From assembly GCA_964617645.1 (NCBI GenBank), contig CAZTYE010000002.1, positions 424,136 through 488,135 of the forward strand: a stretch of DNA of 64,000 nucleotides. Direction: 5' to 3'. Shown here in pieces: positions 51,249-60,632 of the stretch. The DNA is from JADJGC01 sp964617645 (GTDB lineage Bacteria; Zixibacteria; MSB-5A5; CAIYYT01). Positions within the stretch are counted from its first letter, which is position 1. Every line of letters begins with the position of its first letter. The notes below the pieces were generated by a model that was not told where the DNA came from, did no database searches, and saw only the letters and a list, made by a program, of their open reading frames with translations. The position numbers were made by a program, and so were the translations under genes.

Positions 51249-52586
51249 CTACATGCCCATCAAGCCGGCCGACTGCGCCTGCTCTTGAATGACCGTGATG
51301 ACCGTGCGATTTTTTGGCGTCAGATACTGCTTGGCGACGCGCATGACGTCTTCCGCCGTCACGGCATTGTACTTTTCCGCCTGGTTGAACAACTCGCGAT
51401 AATCGCCCATCGTCACTTGCGTTGAGGCCAACTGCAACGCCTTGGAATCGTTCGATTGAATGCCCATATAGAACTGCGACTCGAGCAGGTTTTTCGCCTT
51501 CTGCAATTCCTCAGCGGACACCGGCTCGGTCTGCATCTTCTCGATTTCTTCGTAGAGCGCTTTCTCGCCGTCGGCGGTCGTCTTGCCCGGCTGCATAAAA
51601 CCGTAGGCGAAGAAGATCCCCGACTGCTCCATCGATTGATACTGCCCGCCGGCCGCCAGCGCCATTTGCTCTTTGTAAACCAGGCGTTGGTAAGCACGCG
51701 ATGACTCGCCGCCGGAGAGAATTTGCGAAAGGACATCAAGCGCGTAGCTATCGGCGTGTCCCGCCGCCGGCGCGTGATAACCGGCGATGAACAGCGGCAG
51801 TTGCGACACCTTGTGGAAATCAACGCGCCGTTCGCCGCGCTGCTCCGGTTCGTTCCACTTCGGACGCGGAATGTCCGGATTGCCCGGAATCTTGCCAAAA
51901 TGCTTTTCGACGATCTTTACGACCTCGGCCGTGTTGATGTCGCCGACGATCACGACCGTTGCGTTGGCCGGATTGTAGTAGGTTCCGTAGTAATCCAGGC
52001 AATCTTCAAGCGAAATATTCTCGACGTCCTTGCGCCAGCCGATCGTCATCCAACCATAGCCGTGCGCCATGAACATGTTGCCCATCAGTTGTTCGAGCAC
52101 GTCGCCAAACGGCGAGTTGTCGATGCGCTCGTTGCGCTCTTCAAGCACGACCTGGCGCTCGGATGCCAATTGCTTGTCGGTAATCGTCAGGTATTGCATG
52201 CGATCGGCTTCCAGCTTGGCTACCAACTCCAACTGATCTTTGCCGATTTCCTGATGATAAGCGGTCACGTCGTTCGAGGTAAAGGCGTTGAGTATGCCGC
52301 CGTTCGACTGCACCAAGCGGTCATGCTCACCGTCGGCGAAATTCTTCGAGCCTTTGAACATCATGTGCTCGAACAGATGCGAGATTCCGGTGATGCCCGG
52401 GCGCTCGTTCTTCGACCCGACATGATACCAGACATGGAAACTGACGGCGGGAGTCGATTTGTCCTCCAGCGTGAGCAGCGTCAGCCCGTTCTTCAGCACG
52501 TGCTTCTGCACCGGCCATTCGCTCATCGCCAGCGCCGGAAGCGCCATGATGGTCAGTAGCAGGACCAGCAGCGTCAAACGTTTCAT
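51249..52586 (-). CDS. Catalytic M16B zinc peptidase subunit
   Basis: A 445-residue exported protein with a signal peptide (LLVLLLTIMALPALA). The zinc site is ISHLFEHMMFKGSKNF (HXXEH) with the distal Glu in QVVLEERNERIDNSP, so it is active in form. The C-terminal half lacks the R/Y pair supplied by the partner. The ATG follows GGAGG. It is 57 bases after sppA. Confidence 0.9.
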   Translation of the reverse strand: MKRLTLLVLLLTIMALPALAMSEWPVQKHVLKNGLTLLTLEDKSTPAVSFHVWYHVGSKNERPGITGISHLFEHMMFKGSKNFADGEHDRLVQSNGGILNAFTSNDVTAYHQEIGKDQLELVAKLEADRMQYLTITDKQLASERQVVLEERNERIDNSPFGDVLEQLMGNMFMAHGYGWMTIGWRKDVENISLEDCLDYYGTYYNPANATVVIVGDINTAEVVKIVEKHFGKIPGNPDIPRPKWNEPEQRGERRVDFHKVSQLPLFIAGYHAPAAGHADSYALDVLSQILSGGESSRAYQRLVYKEQMALAAGGQYQSMEQSGIFFAYGFMQPGKTTADGEKALYEEIEKMQTEPVSAEELQKAKNLLESQFYMGIQSNDSKALQLASTQVTMGDYRELFNQAEKYNAVTAEDVMRVAKQYLTPKNRTVITVIQEQAQSAGLMGM

Positions 52587-52643
52587 GATTCCTCCATATT
52601 ATTCGGTTTTGATTAGAATCCTCTTCCTCAGTTTCCGGCGATG

Positions 52644-55076
52644 TCACCGGATCGACAGATTGTACGGAATTCGCATGAGAAGGTTTGCCGACGAGTTCAG
52701 CGGCGCCAACACGCCCAGCGCGCTCTGAGCAGTCGATTCCTCGCCATCAAACATCTTTGTCAGTGTCGACAGCGCCAGGCTTGAAAGTCGCGGCAGAAAC
52801 TCGCGCTGCGGCCACTCCAATACGACGTAATCGTCATCGCTGATTCCGCCTTGGTCTGCCGCCATCCTGATCGCGTCGACCACCGTCCCGATCGTGTCCG
52901 CCAACCCGAATTGCAGGGCGCGCGAACCGCTCCACACCCGGCCTTGCGCCACCGCTCTCACGGAATCGAGATCGAGCGTGCGGCCATCGGCGACGACGCT
53001 GACGAAGCGTCCGTACATGTCGCTCACCTGCCGCCGCAGGACGCTGCGTTCCTCGGTCGAGAACGGCTGACTATGCGAGTAAAACGCCGCATGGTTGCCG
53101 CGCGTGATGATTTCTTGCTTGATTCCGATCTTGTCGTAAAACCCGGCGAGCACCGGCTTGCCGGCGAAGACGCCGATCGACCCGGTCACGGTCAGCGGCT
53201 GGAGCACGATCTTGCTGCCCGCGGCGGCGATATAGTACCCGCCGGAGGCGCAAGCGTCCGACATCGAGACGATCACCGGTTTGGCTTTCGCCGCTTCCAG
53301 AAGCTCGCCGTAGATCAGGTCACCGGCGATCGCATCGCCACCGGGCGTGTTCATCCGCATGACGATGGCACGAACATTGGAATCAAGCCGTGCGCGACGG
53401 ATGGCGCCGGACACGGTCGCCGATCCCGCCGTTTCGCCATCGAGATAGCTAAACCCCGACTGTCCACGGACGATGCCGCCGTCAACCGCAATCAGCGCGA
53501 TTTTTTCCGCTTCGCCGAATCGTTCGCGATGTTTCGGCGCCGATTGATATTCGCGTAGGGCGATCACGCGGCTGTAATCGCCGAACAGCCCCAACGAACG
53601 CTTTTCAAATTCGTGCGGATAATACCGATTGTCGATCAGCTTCAAGGACTCGGCTTGAATCGTCGTGAACGGCCCGCGATTGATGATGGCCGAAAGCGAG
53701 TCCGGCGTGAGTTCGCGTTCGGCGGCGATTTCGGCGATGACGCCGTTGTAGATGTCGTCGAGCAATGCCTCAACCGACTCGCGGAATTCGGGGCTCATCG
53801 TGCTGTCGGTGTAAACATCCGGTGCGTTCTTATACTTGCCGCTCTTCACGACCTCGGCGTCGACACCGATCTTCTCCATCGCGCCGGCATAGAAGCTGAC
53901 TTCCGCGCGCAGCCCGATCAGATTCAGCGCGTCGACCGGCAGCATGAAAATACTGTCCGCCGCCGAGGCCAGATAGTAGCTCCCGATCCCCGAGAACGGG
54001 CCGAGGTATGCGGCGACCGGCTTACCGGCTCGCCGAAACTTTTGAATCGTCGCCCGCAAGTCGGCCAAACGGGCCCAGCCGATTTGCGGGTTGCGAATCG
54101 TCAAGAACAGGCCGCGGATTTTGGGATCGCCGACGGCCCGGTCGAGTTTGGCCAGCGTTTCATAAAATGTCGGCTGTGCGCGCCCGAACAGAAACGGTCG
54201 CGACTTCTCTTCGGGAATATCCCCGCCGATATCGGCTTGCAGGATCGCGCGCGGTTGGATCAATTGATCGCGCATCGCCGTGCTCACGCCAAAGTATCCG
54301 GTCGTCCGGCGATGCTTGGCGTCATTGTCAAAAAACGCTTCGCCTCCAGCCAGCCACCGGCCAAGCTGGATCTCAATTCCACCGCCGAATTCGCCGGTAT
54401 TCGCCAGACCGCCATAGACCGCCAGGCCGTCTTTCAAATAGTACCGCGACGATAAGCGCCACGTAAACTCATCGGCGCGCTGGTCGCCGAAAATCTGCGC
54501 ATCGACACCGACTGTCAGTTTCTCGCGCAGCGGACGCACCGCCGCGCTGAGCAGATAGGCGACGGAGGTTTTGTTCCCAAAGAACTTGTGCTGATTGATG
54601 TTCCGCATCTGCCCGGCGACGGCCAGTTGCCGCCCGAAATGCGCCAACAGCGAGGCATTCCAGGAATGCGCCTTCTCGATCTCCCCCCAATCGCTGCGGT
54701 AATAGGCGTAGCTCAGACCGGAATAGAGATTCTTCATCAGGCGGTTGGCCATTGCGAAATCGTAGCGCGAGACCGGATTGGGTACACCGATCCGCAAGCG
54801 TTGATAGCCGATACTGACCCCGCGGCCGGATGTCATCAACGCGAAATCGCCCTCGTCAAAGTCGCGGTCATTCGTCCAGTAGGTGTTCACCGCGACGGCC
54901 TGATTGAGATAGAGCGCGGCCGGATTCAAAACTACCGCGTCGGCGCCATTGACCGCCGCCAGCGCCTGATCGGGAAATGACAGGGAGAGAGATAACGGCA
55001 AGCGTGCCGATTCGGCGGCGCTGCAAAGAATAAAGATGCTTGCGACTGTGAGAAGGACAGACTTCCGTGTCGGCAA
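52644..55076 (-). CDS. SppA-type signal peptide peptidase fused to an N-terminal beta-barrel-like domain
   Basis: An 810-residue protein. Residues 1-24 are a signal peptide, and 25-290 look like an outer-membrane barrel of the PorV/FadL-like kind (VNGADAVVLNPAALYLNQAV, GVSIGYQRLRIG, alternating aromatic strands, LYSGLSYAYY). From about 295 the two SppA repeats follow: the Lys base lies in SGKYKNAPD (Lys416) and the Ser nucleophile in CASGGYYIAAAG (Ser611), as in long SppA (the Lys in the first repeat, the Ser in the second). Classic SppA is anchored in the inner membrane; this form would be outer-membrane or periplasmic. It may be made at the same level as the M16 pair downstream. Confidence 0.85.
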   Translation of the reverse strand: MPTRKSVLLTVASIFILCSAAESARLPLSLSLSFPDQALAAVNGADAVVLNPAALYLNQAVAVNTYWTNDRDFDEGDFALMTSGRGVSIGYQRLRIGVPNPVSRYDFAMANRLMKNLYSGLSYAYYRSDWGEIEKAHSWNASLLAHFGRQLAVAGQMRNINQHKFFGNKTSVAYLLSAAVRPLREKLTVGVDAQIFGDQRADEFTWRLSSRYYLKDGLAVYGGLANTGEFGGGIEIQLGRWLAGGEAFFDNDAKHRRTTGYFGVSTAMRDQLIQPRAILQADIGGDIPEEKSRPFLFGRAQPTFYETLAKLDRAVGDPKIRGLFLTIRNPQIGWARLADLRATIQKFRRAGKPVAAYLGPFSGIGSYYLASAADSIFMLPVDALNLIGLRAEVSFYAGAMEKIGVDAEVVKSGKYKNAPDVYTDSTMSPEFRESVEALLDDIYNGVIAEIAAERELTPDSLSAIINRGPFTTIQAESLKLIDNRYYPHEFEKRSLGLFGDYSRVIALREYQSAPKHRERFGEAEKIALIAVDGGIVRGQSGFSYLDGETAGSATVSGAIRRARLDSNVRAIVMRMNTPGGDAIAGDLIYGELLEAAKAKPVIVSMSDACASGGYYIAAAGSKIVLQPLTVTGSIGVFAGKPVLAGFYDKIGIKQEIITRGNHAAFYSHSQPFSTEERSVLRRQVSDMYGRFVSVVADGRTLDLDSVRAVAQGRVWSGSRALQFGLADTIGTVVDAIRMAADQGGISDDDYVVLEWPQREFLPRLSSLALSTLTKMFDGEESTAQSALGVLAPLNSSANLLMRIPYNLSIR

Positions 55077-55111
55077 CGGCTGCCTTTCGTGAAGGGTTGA
55101 GCTTGCAGCCC

Positions 55112-56164
55112 CTATGGCGCTTCGCCTTCCAAAGTTATGGTGCCGACACCACTCATGTCAATTTCGATTTTGTTGTCACCGCCGCCAATCGCTCCCTGCA
55201 CCAACCGGCGATTGACGCGGTCCACCCGGATCGGCAATCGCTCCGTGTAAATGCGCCCGCCGTCCCCCACCTGCAGAAGCAACGCGGCTGAAGCCGAATT
55301 GGGAATCGACAGGTCGGTTTTGCCGTTTTCGTTGCGCACGGTCAGGTCCCCCTTCACAGCCGACACCTGCAGCCGGATATTCGAGTTTTCGGTGGAGATC
55401 GTCGATCGTCCGGTCTCGAAGCGTACGGACTGGCCGTTGATTTGCGCCAAATCGGTGCGGGCATCGATTTCGCCGCGGACCGACTCAAGATCGATTCGGG
55501 CCCGTTCGTTGCGGAGCCGGATCGTTCCCAACTGGCCGTCGACGTTGATTAGCGCAATCGGTTTGTTGCTGGTCGTCACCCGCACCGGACCGGTGCAGTC
55601 GCGAATCGTCACGCCGCCGTTTTCGGCGGAGACATTGATCTTGTTCGTGATCTGCGCGATTGTGATCTCGCCGAAACTCGCCGATACGTCGGCCGCCGCA
55701 TAGGGACCCGTAATCTCCACGCCGAATGACGTCGTGCGCGCGAAGATCTTAAGCCCGGAGGAGCGCGGCGTTTCGATTTCGACGTCGACTCCGGCCGCAT
55801 TGTCGGTCCCGCTCCAAGGCGGGGATGACTTGGACTCAACGGCAATCGAAAACTCGTTCTCGAGGTCTTCGAAGTTGATCGAGATATACCGATCGAATTC
55901 TTCCGCCAGTTCCGGCGAATCGGCCTTGAAGTATTTGCGGATGATGATTCGCGCGTCGCTGCGCTCGGTCGAGCGGATTGTCAGCGTTCCGCTCAGATAA
56001 GACGACGACGAGAACGACAGATTCTCAATGCCGGCCAGGCTGAAGGTCTTGGTGATCGCCGTCCGCTCGTAGCGTCCACCGCGGCCGCGCGTCATTTCCT
56101 GTGCCAATGCGACACACGTCACCAGAAAGGAAATCAAGGTCAGTGCTGTAACAATCTTTTTCAT
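55112..56164 (-). CDS. DUF4097 beta-helix-type exported protein
   Basis: A 350-residue exported protein with a signal peptide (ALTLISFLVTCVALAQ). Its body is repeated short strands such as NKINVSAENGGVTIRDCTGP and GDLTVRNENGKTDLSIPN, the right-handed beta-solenoid look of DUF4097, which is often placed with adhesin-like or sensor proteins. Function unknown. It is 35 bases upstream of sppA on the minus strand. Confidence 0.75.
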   Translation of the reverse strand: MKKIVTALTLISFLVTCVALAQEMTRGRGGRYERTAITKTFSLAGIENLSFSSSSYLSGTLTIRSTERSDARIIIRKYFKADSPELAEEFDRYISINFEDLENEFSIAVESKSSPPWSGTDNAAGVDVEIETPRSSGLKIFARTTSFGVEITGPYAAADVSASFGEITIAQITNKINVSAENGGVTIRDCTGPVRVTTSNKPIALINVDGQLGTIRLRNERARIDLESVRGEIDARTDLAQINGQSVRFETGRSTISTENSNIRLQVSAVKGDLTVRNENGKTDLSIPNSASAALLLQVGDGGRIYTERLPIRVDRVNRRLVQGAIGGGDNKIEIDMSGVGTITLEGEAP

Positions 56165-56204
56165 AGTTGGTGATCGAAATGAGCTGACTTCGATATAACT
56201 CCGT

Positions 56205-56996
56205 TCACACTAACGACAGCGCCGCGGCGAAGTGTTCGATTGCCAACCCCGCCGCAATGGCCGCATTCAGCGATTCCACTTTCGGCAAGGTCGGGATCGA
56301 GAATATTTGCCGACAGGCGCCGCGGATTTCTTCACTCAGTCCGGTAGCCTCCGCCCCAATCGCGATCGCGGCTGCGCGAGCGACCTTAAGCGAACGCAAG
56401 TGCACCGCCGAATCACCGGCGGCACCGTATAAGTCTATACTATTTGACTGCAGCTTGGCAATCAATGTTTCCGAATCAACTTCGTCCGCCACGGGTAACG
56501 AAAAGACACTCCCGGCCGTCGCTCGTAACGCCTTGGGATTAAACCGGTCGGCGCAACCCGGCGATAAGGCCACAAGATCAACGCCGAACGCCGCCGCCGT
56601 GCGGATAATCGTGCCCAGGTTGCCCGGGTCGGCGATGCGATCAAGGTAGACGAGCAGTCTTGATTGCGACCAGTTTTCCTCCGAGACCCGGAGCGCAGAT
56701 TTCGCGACAATCGCGAGAATTCCCTGCGCGTGTTCGGTGGCGGCCAACTTCGCGAACCTCCGGCTGTCGCACGTGTAAATCGGACATTTGGCGGAGTCGA
56801 GCCGGTCGACAATCTGCCGGCCGTAGTCCCTCAGATCGGAAGACGAAAGCACGTAGCATTCCGGTCGTACCCCGTGCGAACGCATCGTGTCGACGGCGCG
56901 GGCGCCCTCAACCAGAAAATTTGTGGCCGACCGGCGCGCGTGCGCCGATTGCAGGGCACGAATTTCTTTCTCGCGGGCGACGGGAAGTGTTTTCAT
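56205..56996 (-). CDS. SpoU/TrmH-type RNA 2'-O-methyltransferase
   Basis: A 263-residue SPOUT methyltransferase that would methylate a ribose in 23S rRNA or tRNA. The N-terminal RNA-binding part (NFLVEGARAVDTMRSHGVRP) is followed by the three SPOUT motifs: DRIADPGNLGTIIRTAAAFG, GAEATGLSEEI and SIPTLPKVESLNAAIAAGLA. It resembles the RlmB/TsnR/YsgA group. Start at 56996 gives the usual N-terminus; the frame is open to 57110 but that would overlap the divergent patatin gene. Confidence 0.88.
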   Translation of the reverse strand: MKTLPVAREKEIRALQSAHARRSATNFLVEGARAVDTMRSHGVRPECYVLSSSDLRDYGRQIVDRLDSAKCPIYTCDSRRFAKLAATEHAQGILAIVAKSALRVSEENWSQSRLLVYLDRIADPGNLGTIIRTAAAFGVDLVALSPGCADRFNPKALRATAGSVFSLPVADEVDSETLIAKLQSNSIDLYGAAGDSAVHLRSLKVARAAAIAIGAEATGLSEEIRGACRQIFSIPTLPKVESLNAAIAAGLAIEHFAAALSLV

Positions 56997-57069
56997 CCAT
57001 ACAGAATAGTCGCACTGCAGCAGCCGGTCAACCGAAATGCGCTTGCTGCACATGGCGTAGAATGATTGA

Positions 57070-59694
57070 TTGACGACCGTGCGAAGACTCATTGCCTTTT
57101 CGATTGCCACCCTGCTGGCCGGACAAATCTGGGCCGCAGATCAGCCGCACACTTTGGAGGTGAAACTCGGCGATCTCACTCCCGCAGCGCTGCGCCGGGG
57201 TATGCGGCAAAATCTGCGCGGATTTCAGGTCGGTGTGGCGCTGTCGGGCGGCGGCGCGCGCGGGTTCGCCCATATCGGCGTGTTGCAGGCGCTCGAAGAG
57301 CTTGGCATCGATATCGATGTTGTTGCCGGAACTTCCATGGGCGGAATCATCGGCGGTCTCTACGCCGCCGGTATGACGCCGACCGATATCGAGAACTCGG
57401 CGGCGCGAATCGACTGGGGCGACATCTTTTCTGACCGGCCACAGCGGGCCACTCTGCTCTTTACGCGGCGCGTGGAGACGGAAGGCGCGCTCGTTTCGGT
57501 ACGCTTTGACGGCCTCGGACCACAAATTCCTACGGCGCTCAGCCGCGGTCAGAAACTGGTCAATGTGCTCAGCGAACTGACCGAAGTTTCCGGCTATTTC
57601 TCCGGCGGCGATTTTAGCCGTCTGGATCGGCGTCTGGCGATCGTATCCACCGATCTGGTCAGTGGCGAACGCGTGGTTTTCGATTCCGGATCGCTGGTCG
57701 ACGCCTTGCGCGCTACGATGGGCGTGCCGCTGGCGTTTACGCCGCTCGATCGTGACGATCGCTTGTTGATGGACGGCGGCCTCGTCGAACCGATCCCGAC
57801 TCAGGCGGCTCGTGAAGCGGGCGCGGACTTTGTGATTGCCGTGAACACGACTTCGACGCTGCTCACAAAGCAAGACATTGCCGACCCGATCGACATCGCC
57901 AACCAGACGACGACGATAATGTCGGCTGCCGTCCGCGAGCGACTTTTGGCCAACGCCGATTTTGTCTACACACCGGACCTCGATGACATCAAAGCGACTG
58001 ACTTTCGGCGCGTCGGCGAGGCAATTCAAGCGGGCTATGAATTGGTGATGGCAGAGCGCGACACTATTCTGGCAGCGCTCAGTCGCTTCCGCGAGTCCGA
58101 CGAGCGTCGCGAACTCCAGCGCGTTTCAGTAGCCGTCAGTGGCGGCGTCGAAGATCATGCGTCGTCCACTCCTCCGTTCGCAGACCACATCGGTCGCTAC
58201 CAGACTGAGAGTGAACGCCGGGAGATGATCACTACTTGGTTTCGCGGTGGCGAGTTCGTGCGCATCGAAGACCAATCCAGCCGGCCGTTCGACGGCCATC
58301 TCCGCTTGCAGGTGACGCCTCTGCAGCGGGTGAGCCGGGTGCGCTTCGAAGGCAATCGCGTCTTTCCAGACTCGATCCTGCAGCGGACGGTGGGATCAAT
58401 GGCACAAAACCTGAGCACACTGACGGCGATCGCCTCCCTTTATGACAGTCTGCTCGCTTTCTACCACAATGAGGGTTATGATTTGGCACAGATTAAGGGC
58501 GCATGGATCGACTCCGTCGCGGCGGAACTGGTCGTCGTTCTCGATGAAGGCCAGATTGTGGCGCTGGCGGTTGAAGGGAATGCCAAGACGCGCTGGTGGG
58601 TTGTCACCAGCTACTTTCCGCTCAAAGTCGGCGACTTCTATCGCAAGTCACGCGCCCTGACCGGCGTGCAGGAAATCTACAGCTCCGGTCTCTACGACAA
58701 CGTGAATCTGCGGCTTGAGGAGCAGGCGGGAGGTGTCAAAATCACGATCCTCGTTAAGGAGAGCAAGTACACTTACGCCCGGTTAGGCGGACGCTATCAT
58801 GAAGTCTTCCATCCCGAGGCATTCTGGCGCGTCGGTTATGCCAATCTTTTCGGTACCGGCAATGAGATATCGGCTTACGTACGATTTTCCGAGCGTCGCA
58901 AGCTGTATCAATTGCAACTGCGCGCCGACCGCATCTTCCGTTCGTTCCTGACCTATCGTTTGCAGGCGTTCTATGCCAACAACAAGATATCATACTTCGT
59001 CGAAGACGACGAGGTCGGGCATCGCACGGACAAGCGCTGGGGCGCGCGTCTCGGAATCGGCCAGCAACTATTCAATTTGGGCCTGTTCGAGGTCTTTTCG
59101 CGCTACGAACAGATTCGCTTCGCGGTGCCGCCGGACGGCCCGCTCACCGAGCGGCGGGTGGCTTCAATCGGCGCCGGTCTGCGCTATGACAGCAAGGATC
59201 GTTACACATTCCCGACGCGCGGCGCGGCGCTCGACGCCTTTGTCGAAACCGCGTCCGACGTGCTCGGCGCCGACGAAGTCTATCGACGACTGGAAGCGGC
59301 CGTAGAGTCCTATCAAACCTTTGCGCGCAAACTGACGATTCATCCAAGAGTGGCGATTGGGTTGTCGCAGGACTTCATGCCGATCTACGACCGCTTCTAC
59401 CTCGGCGGCACACGCTCCTTCTTCGGCTACGCCACCGATCAATTGGCCGGTGATAAGTACTTCCTGACAAACCTCGAAGCTCGGATCGGGCCAGTCTATA
59501 GTCTCTACTTGTCGGGGCGATATGATTTCGGCGAGGTGTTCACGCGTTTCGAGGAGATACGGTTTCAGGAATTGCGTCACGGATTTGGCGTCACGCTGGC
59601 ATTGGATACGCCGCTCGGACCATTCTCCGCAAGTTACGGTAGCGCCGACGACACCGACGGCAATCTCTACTTGAATCTTGGTCTGGAATTCTAA
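57070..59694 (+). CDS. Patatin-like phospholipase with POTRA and Omp85-type barrel (PlpD-like)
   Basis: An 874-residue exported protein. A signal peptide is followed by a patatin domain with GGGARG (oxyanion), GTSMGG (Ser89) and DGG (Asp235), so a catalytic dyad is present. A POTRA-like domain (about 415-560) leads to a C-terminal surface-antigen barrel of the BamA/Omp85 kind, ending in a strand with F. This is the type Vd layout of PlpD, though it is about 150 residues longer than PlpD. TTG at 57070 or GTG at 57079 could start; no clear ribosome site. It is divergent from the SpoU gene. Confidence 0.85.
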   Translation: MTTVRRLIAFSIATLLAGQIWAADQPHTLEVKLGDLTPAALRRGMRQNLRGFQVGVALSGGGARGFAHIGVLQALEELGIDIDVVAGTSMGGIIGGLYAAGMTPTDIENSAARIDWGDIFSDRPQRATLLFTRRVETEGALVSVRFDGLGPQIPTALSRGQKLVNVLSELTEVSGYFSGGDFSRLDRRLAIVSTDLVSGERVVFDSGSLVDALRATMGVPLAFTPLDRDDRLLMDGGLVEPIPTQAAREAGADFVIAVNTTSTLLTKQDIADPIDIANQTTTIMSAAVRERLLANADFVYTPDLDDIKATDFRRVGEAIQAGYELVMAERDTILAALSRFRESDERRELQRVSVAVSGGVEDHASSTPPFADHIGRYQTESERREMITTWFRGGEFVRIEDQSSRPFDGHLRLQVTPLQRVSRVRFEGNRVFPDSILQRTVGSMAQNLSTLTAIASLYDSLLAFYHNEGYDLAQIKGAWIDSVAAELVVVLDEGQIVALAVEGNAKTRWWVVTSYFPLKVGDFYRKSRALTGVQEIYSSGLYDNVNLRLEEQAGGVKITILVKESKYTYARLGGRYHEVFHPEAFWRVGYANLFGTGNEISAYVRFSERRKLYQLQLRADRIFRSFLTYRLQAFYANNKISYFVEDDEVGHRTDKRWGARLGIGQQLFNLGLFEVFSRYEQIRFAVPPDGPLTERRVASIGAGLRYDSKDRYTFPTRGAALDAFVETASDVLGADEVYRRLEAAVESYQTFARKLTIHPRVAIGLSQDFMPIYDRFYLGGTRSFFGYATDQLAGDKYFLTNLEARIGPVYSLYLSGRYDFGEVFTRFEEIRFQELRHGFGVTLALDTPLGPFSASYGSADDTDGNLYLNLGLEF

Positions 59695-59802
59695 TCGAAC
59701 CGAACAAAACTCGGTCGAGAAAATCACCATTCAAAAGGCAATTTGATGAACTTCGGCCTGACGCGTCCGTATGATACAACTTCAACGCGAGGGCAGAAGC
59801 TC

Positions 59803-60153
59803 ATGGCCGTTACCAATAGCTATCTGGAGTATGTCTTGGAGAAGCTCGACGATGTCGGATCGATCACCGCGCGGCGGATGTTCGGCGGCGTCGGCATCTA
59901 CCACAAATCCGTGTTCTTTGCCTTAATTGATGACGACACTCTGTTTTTCAAAGTCAACGCCGCCAACCGCGCAGACTATGTCGCCGTGGGGATGGAGCCG
60001 TTCCGTCCGTTCGGCGAAAAATCGTACGCGATGAAGTACTACTCGGTGCCGGAGCACGTGCTGGAAGACCGCCAGTTGCTTCGCGCTTGGGCGCTCAAGG
60101 CCGTAGCCGCCGGCAAAGCCAAGAAAATCAGCCACAAGAAGGAGAAGAGATGA
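59803..60153 (+). CDS. TfoX N-terminal domain protein
   Basis: A 116-residue single-domain protein: AVTNSYLEYVLEKLDDVGSI, RRMFGGVGIYHKSVFFALID and LFFKVNAANRADY are the TfoX-N signature, and SYAMKYYSVPEHVLEDRQLL the usual end. It lacks the C-terminal domain of the competence regulator, so a role in competence is not implied. ATG codons at 59746 and 59803 are possible; the latter matches family N-termini. It overlaps the DinB gene by four bases. Confidence 0.82.
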   Translation: MAVTNSYLEYVLEKLDDVGSITARRMFGGVGIYHKSVFFALIDDDTLFFKVNAANRADYVAVGMEPFRPFGEKSYAMKYYSVPEHVLEDRQLLRAWALKAVAAGKAKKISHKKEKR

Positions 60154-60632
60154 TCCCGACTGTCACGGAAAGAAAGCAAATGATTGAGAAGATTCGGAGT
60201 CTGCCGCAGGTGCTCGATGATGCCGTCGCCGGTCTGAGCGACCAGCAGCTTGACACGCCATATGGCCCGGGTAAGTGGACGCTGCGTCAAGTCGTTCATC
60301 ATTTGGCCGACTCCCACGCCAACGCGCTGATTCGGATGAAGCTGGCGCTAACCGAGGATCGCCCGACGATTAAGCCATACGATCAGGAGAAGTGGGCGGA
60401 AACGGCCGACGCCAAGAGTCTGCCCATACAGCCGTCGCTTTCGATGGTCGCCGGGATTCAGGCGCGGATGACGGCATTCTGGGAAAGCTTGCCGGATCCG
60501 GCATACTCGCGGCCGTATCATCACCCCGAAACCGGCGATCATGTACTCGCCGACCTGCTGCGCATTTATTCAAATCATGGCGCGCAGCATGTTCAGAGCA
60601 TCGTCAATCTCCGCAATGCCAAAGGCTGGTAA
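60150..60632 (+). CDS. DinB/YfiT-family putative metal-dependent hydrolase
   Basis: A 160-residue four-helix protein of the YfiT/DinB superfamily. GPGKWTLRQVVHHLADSHAN near residue 40 and YSNHGAQHVQSIVNLRN near the end supply the three His metal ligands. Bacillithiol-transferase relatives use this fold, but the substrate here is unknown. The start at 60150 follows AGGAGAAG and overlaps the TfoX-N stop. Confidence 0.82.
   Translation: MIPTVTERKQMIEKIRSLPQVLDDAVAGLSDQQLDTPYGPGKWTLRQVVHHLADSHANALIRMKLALTEDRPTIKPYDQEKWAETADAKSLPIQPSLSMVAGIQARMTAFWESLPDPAYSRPYHHPETGDHVLADLLRIYSNHGAQHVQSIVNLRNAKGW

Noticed and set aside
57028..58029. 333-codon minus-strand open frame extending the SpoU region
   Set aside because: Antisense of the patatin domain, whose catalytic motifs are on the plus strand.
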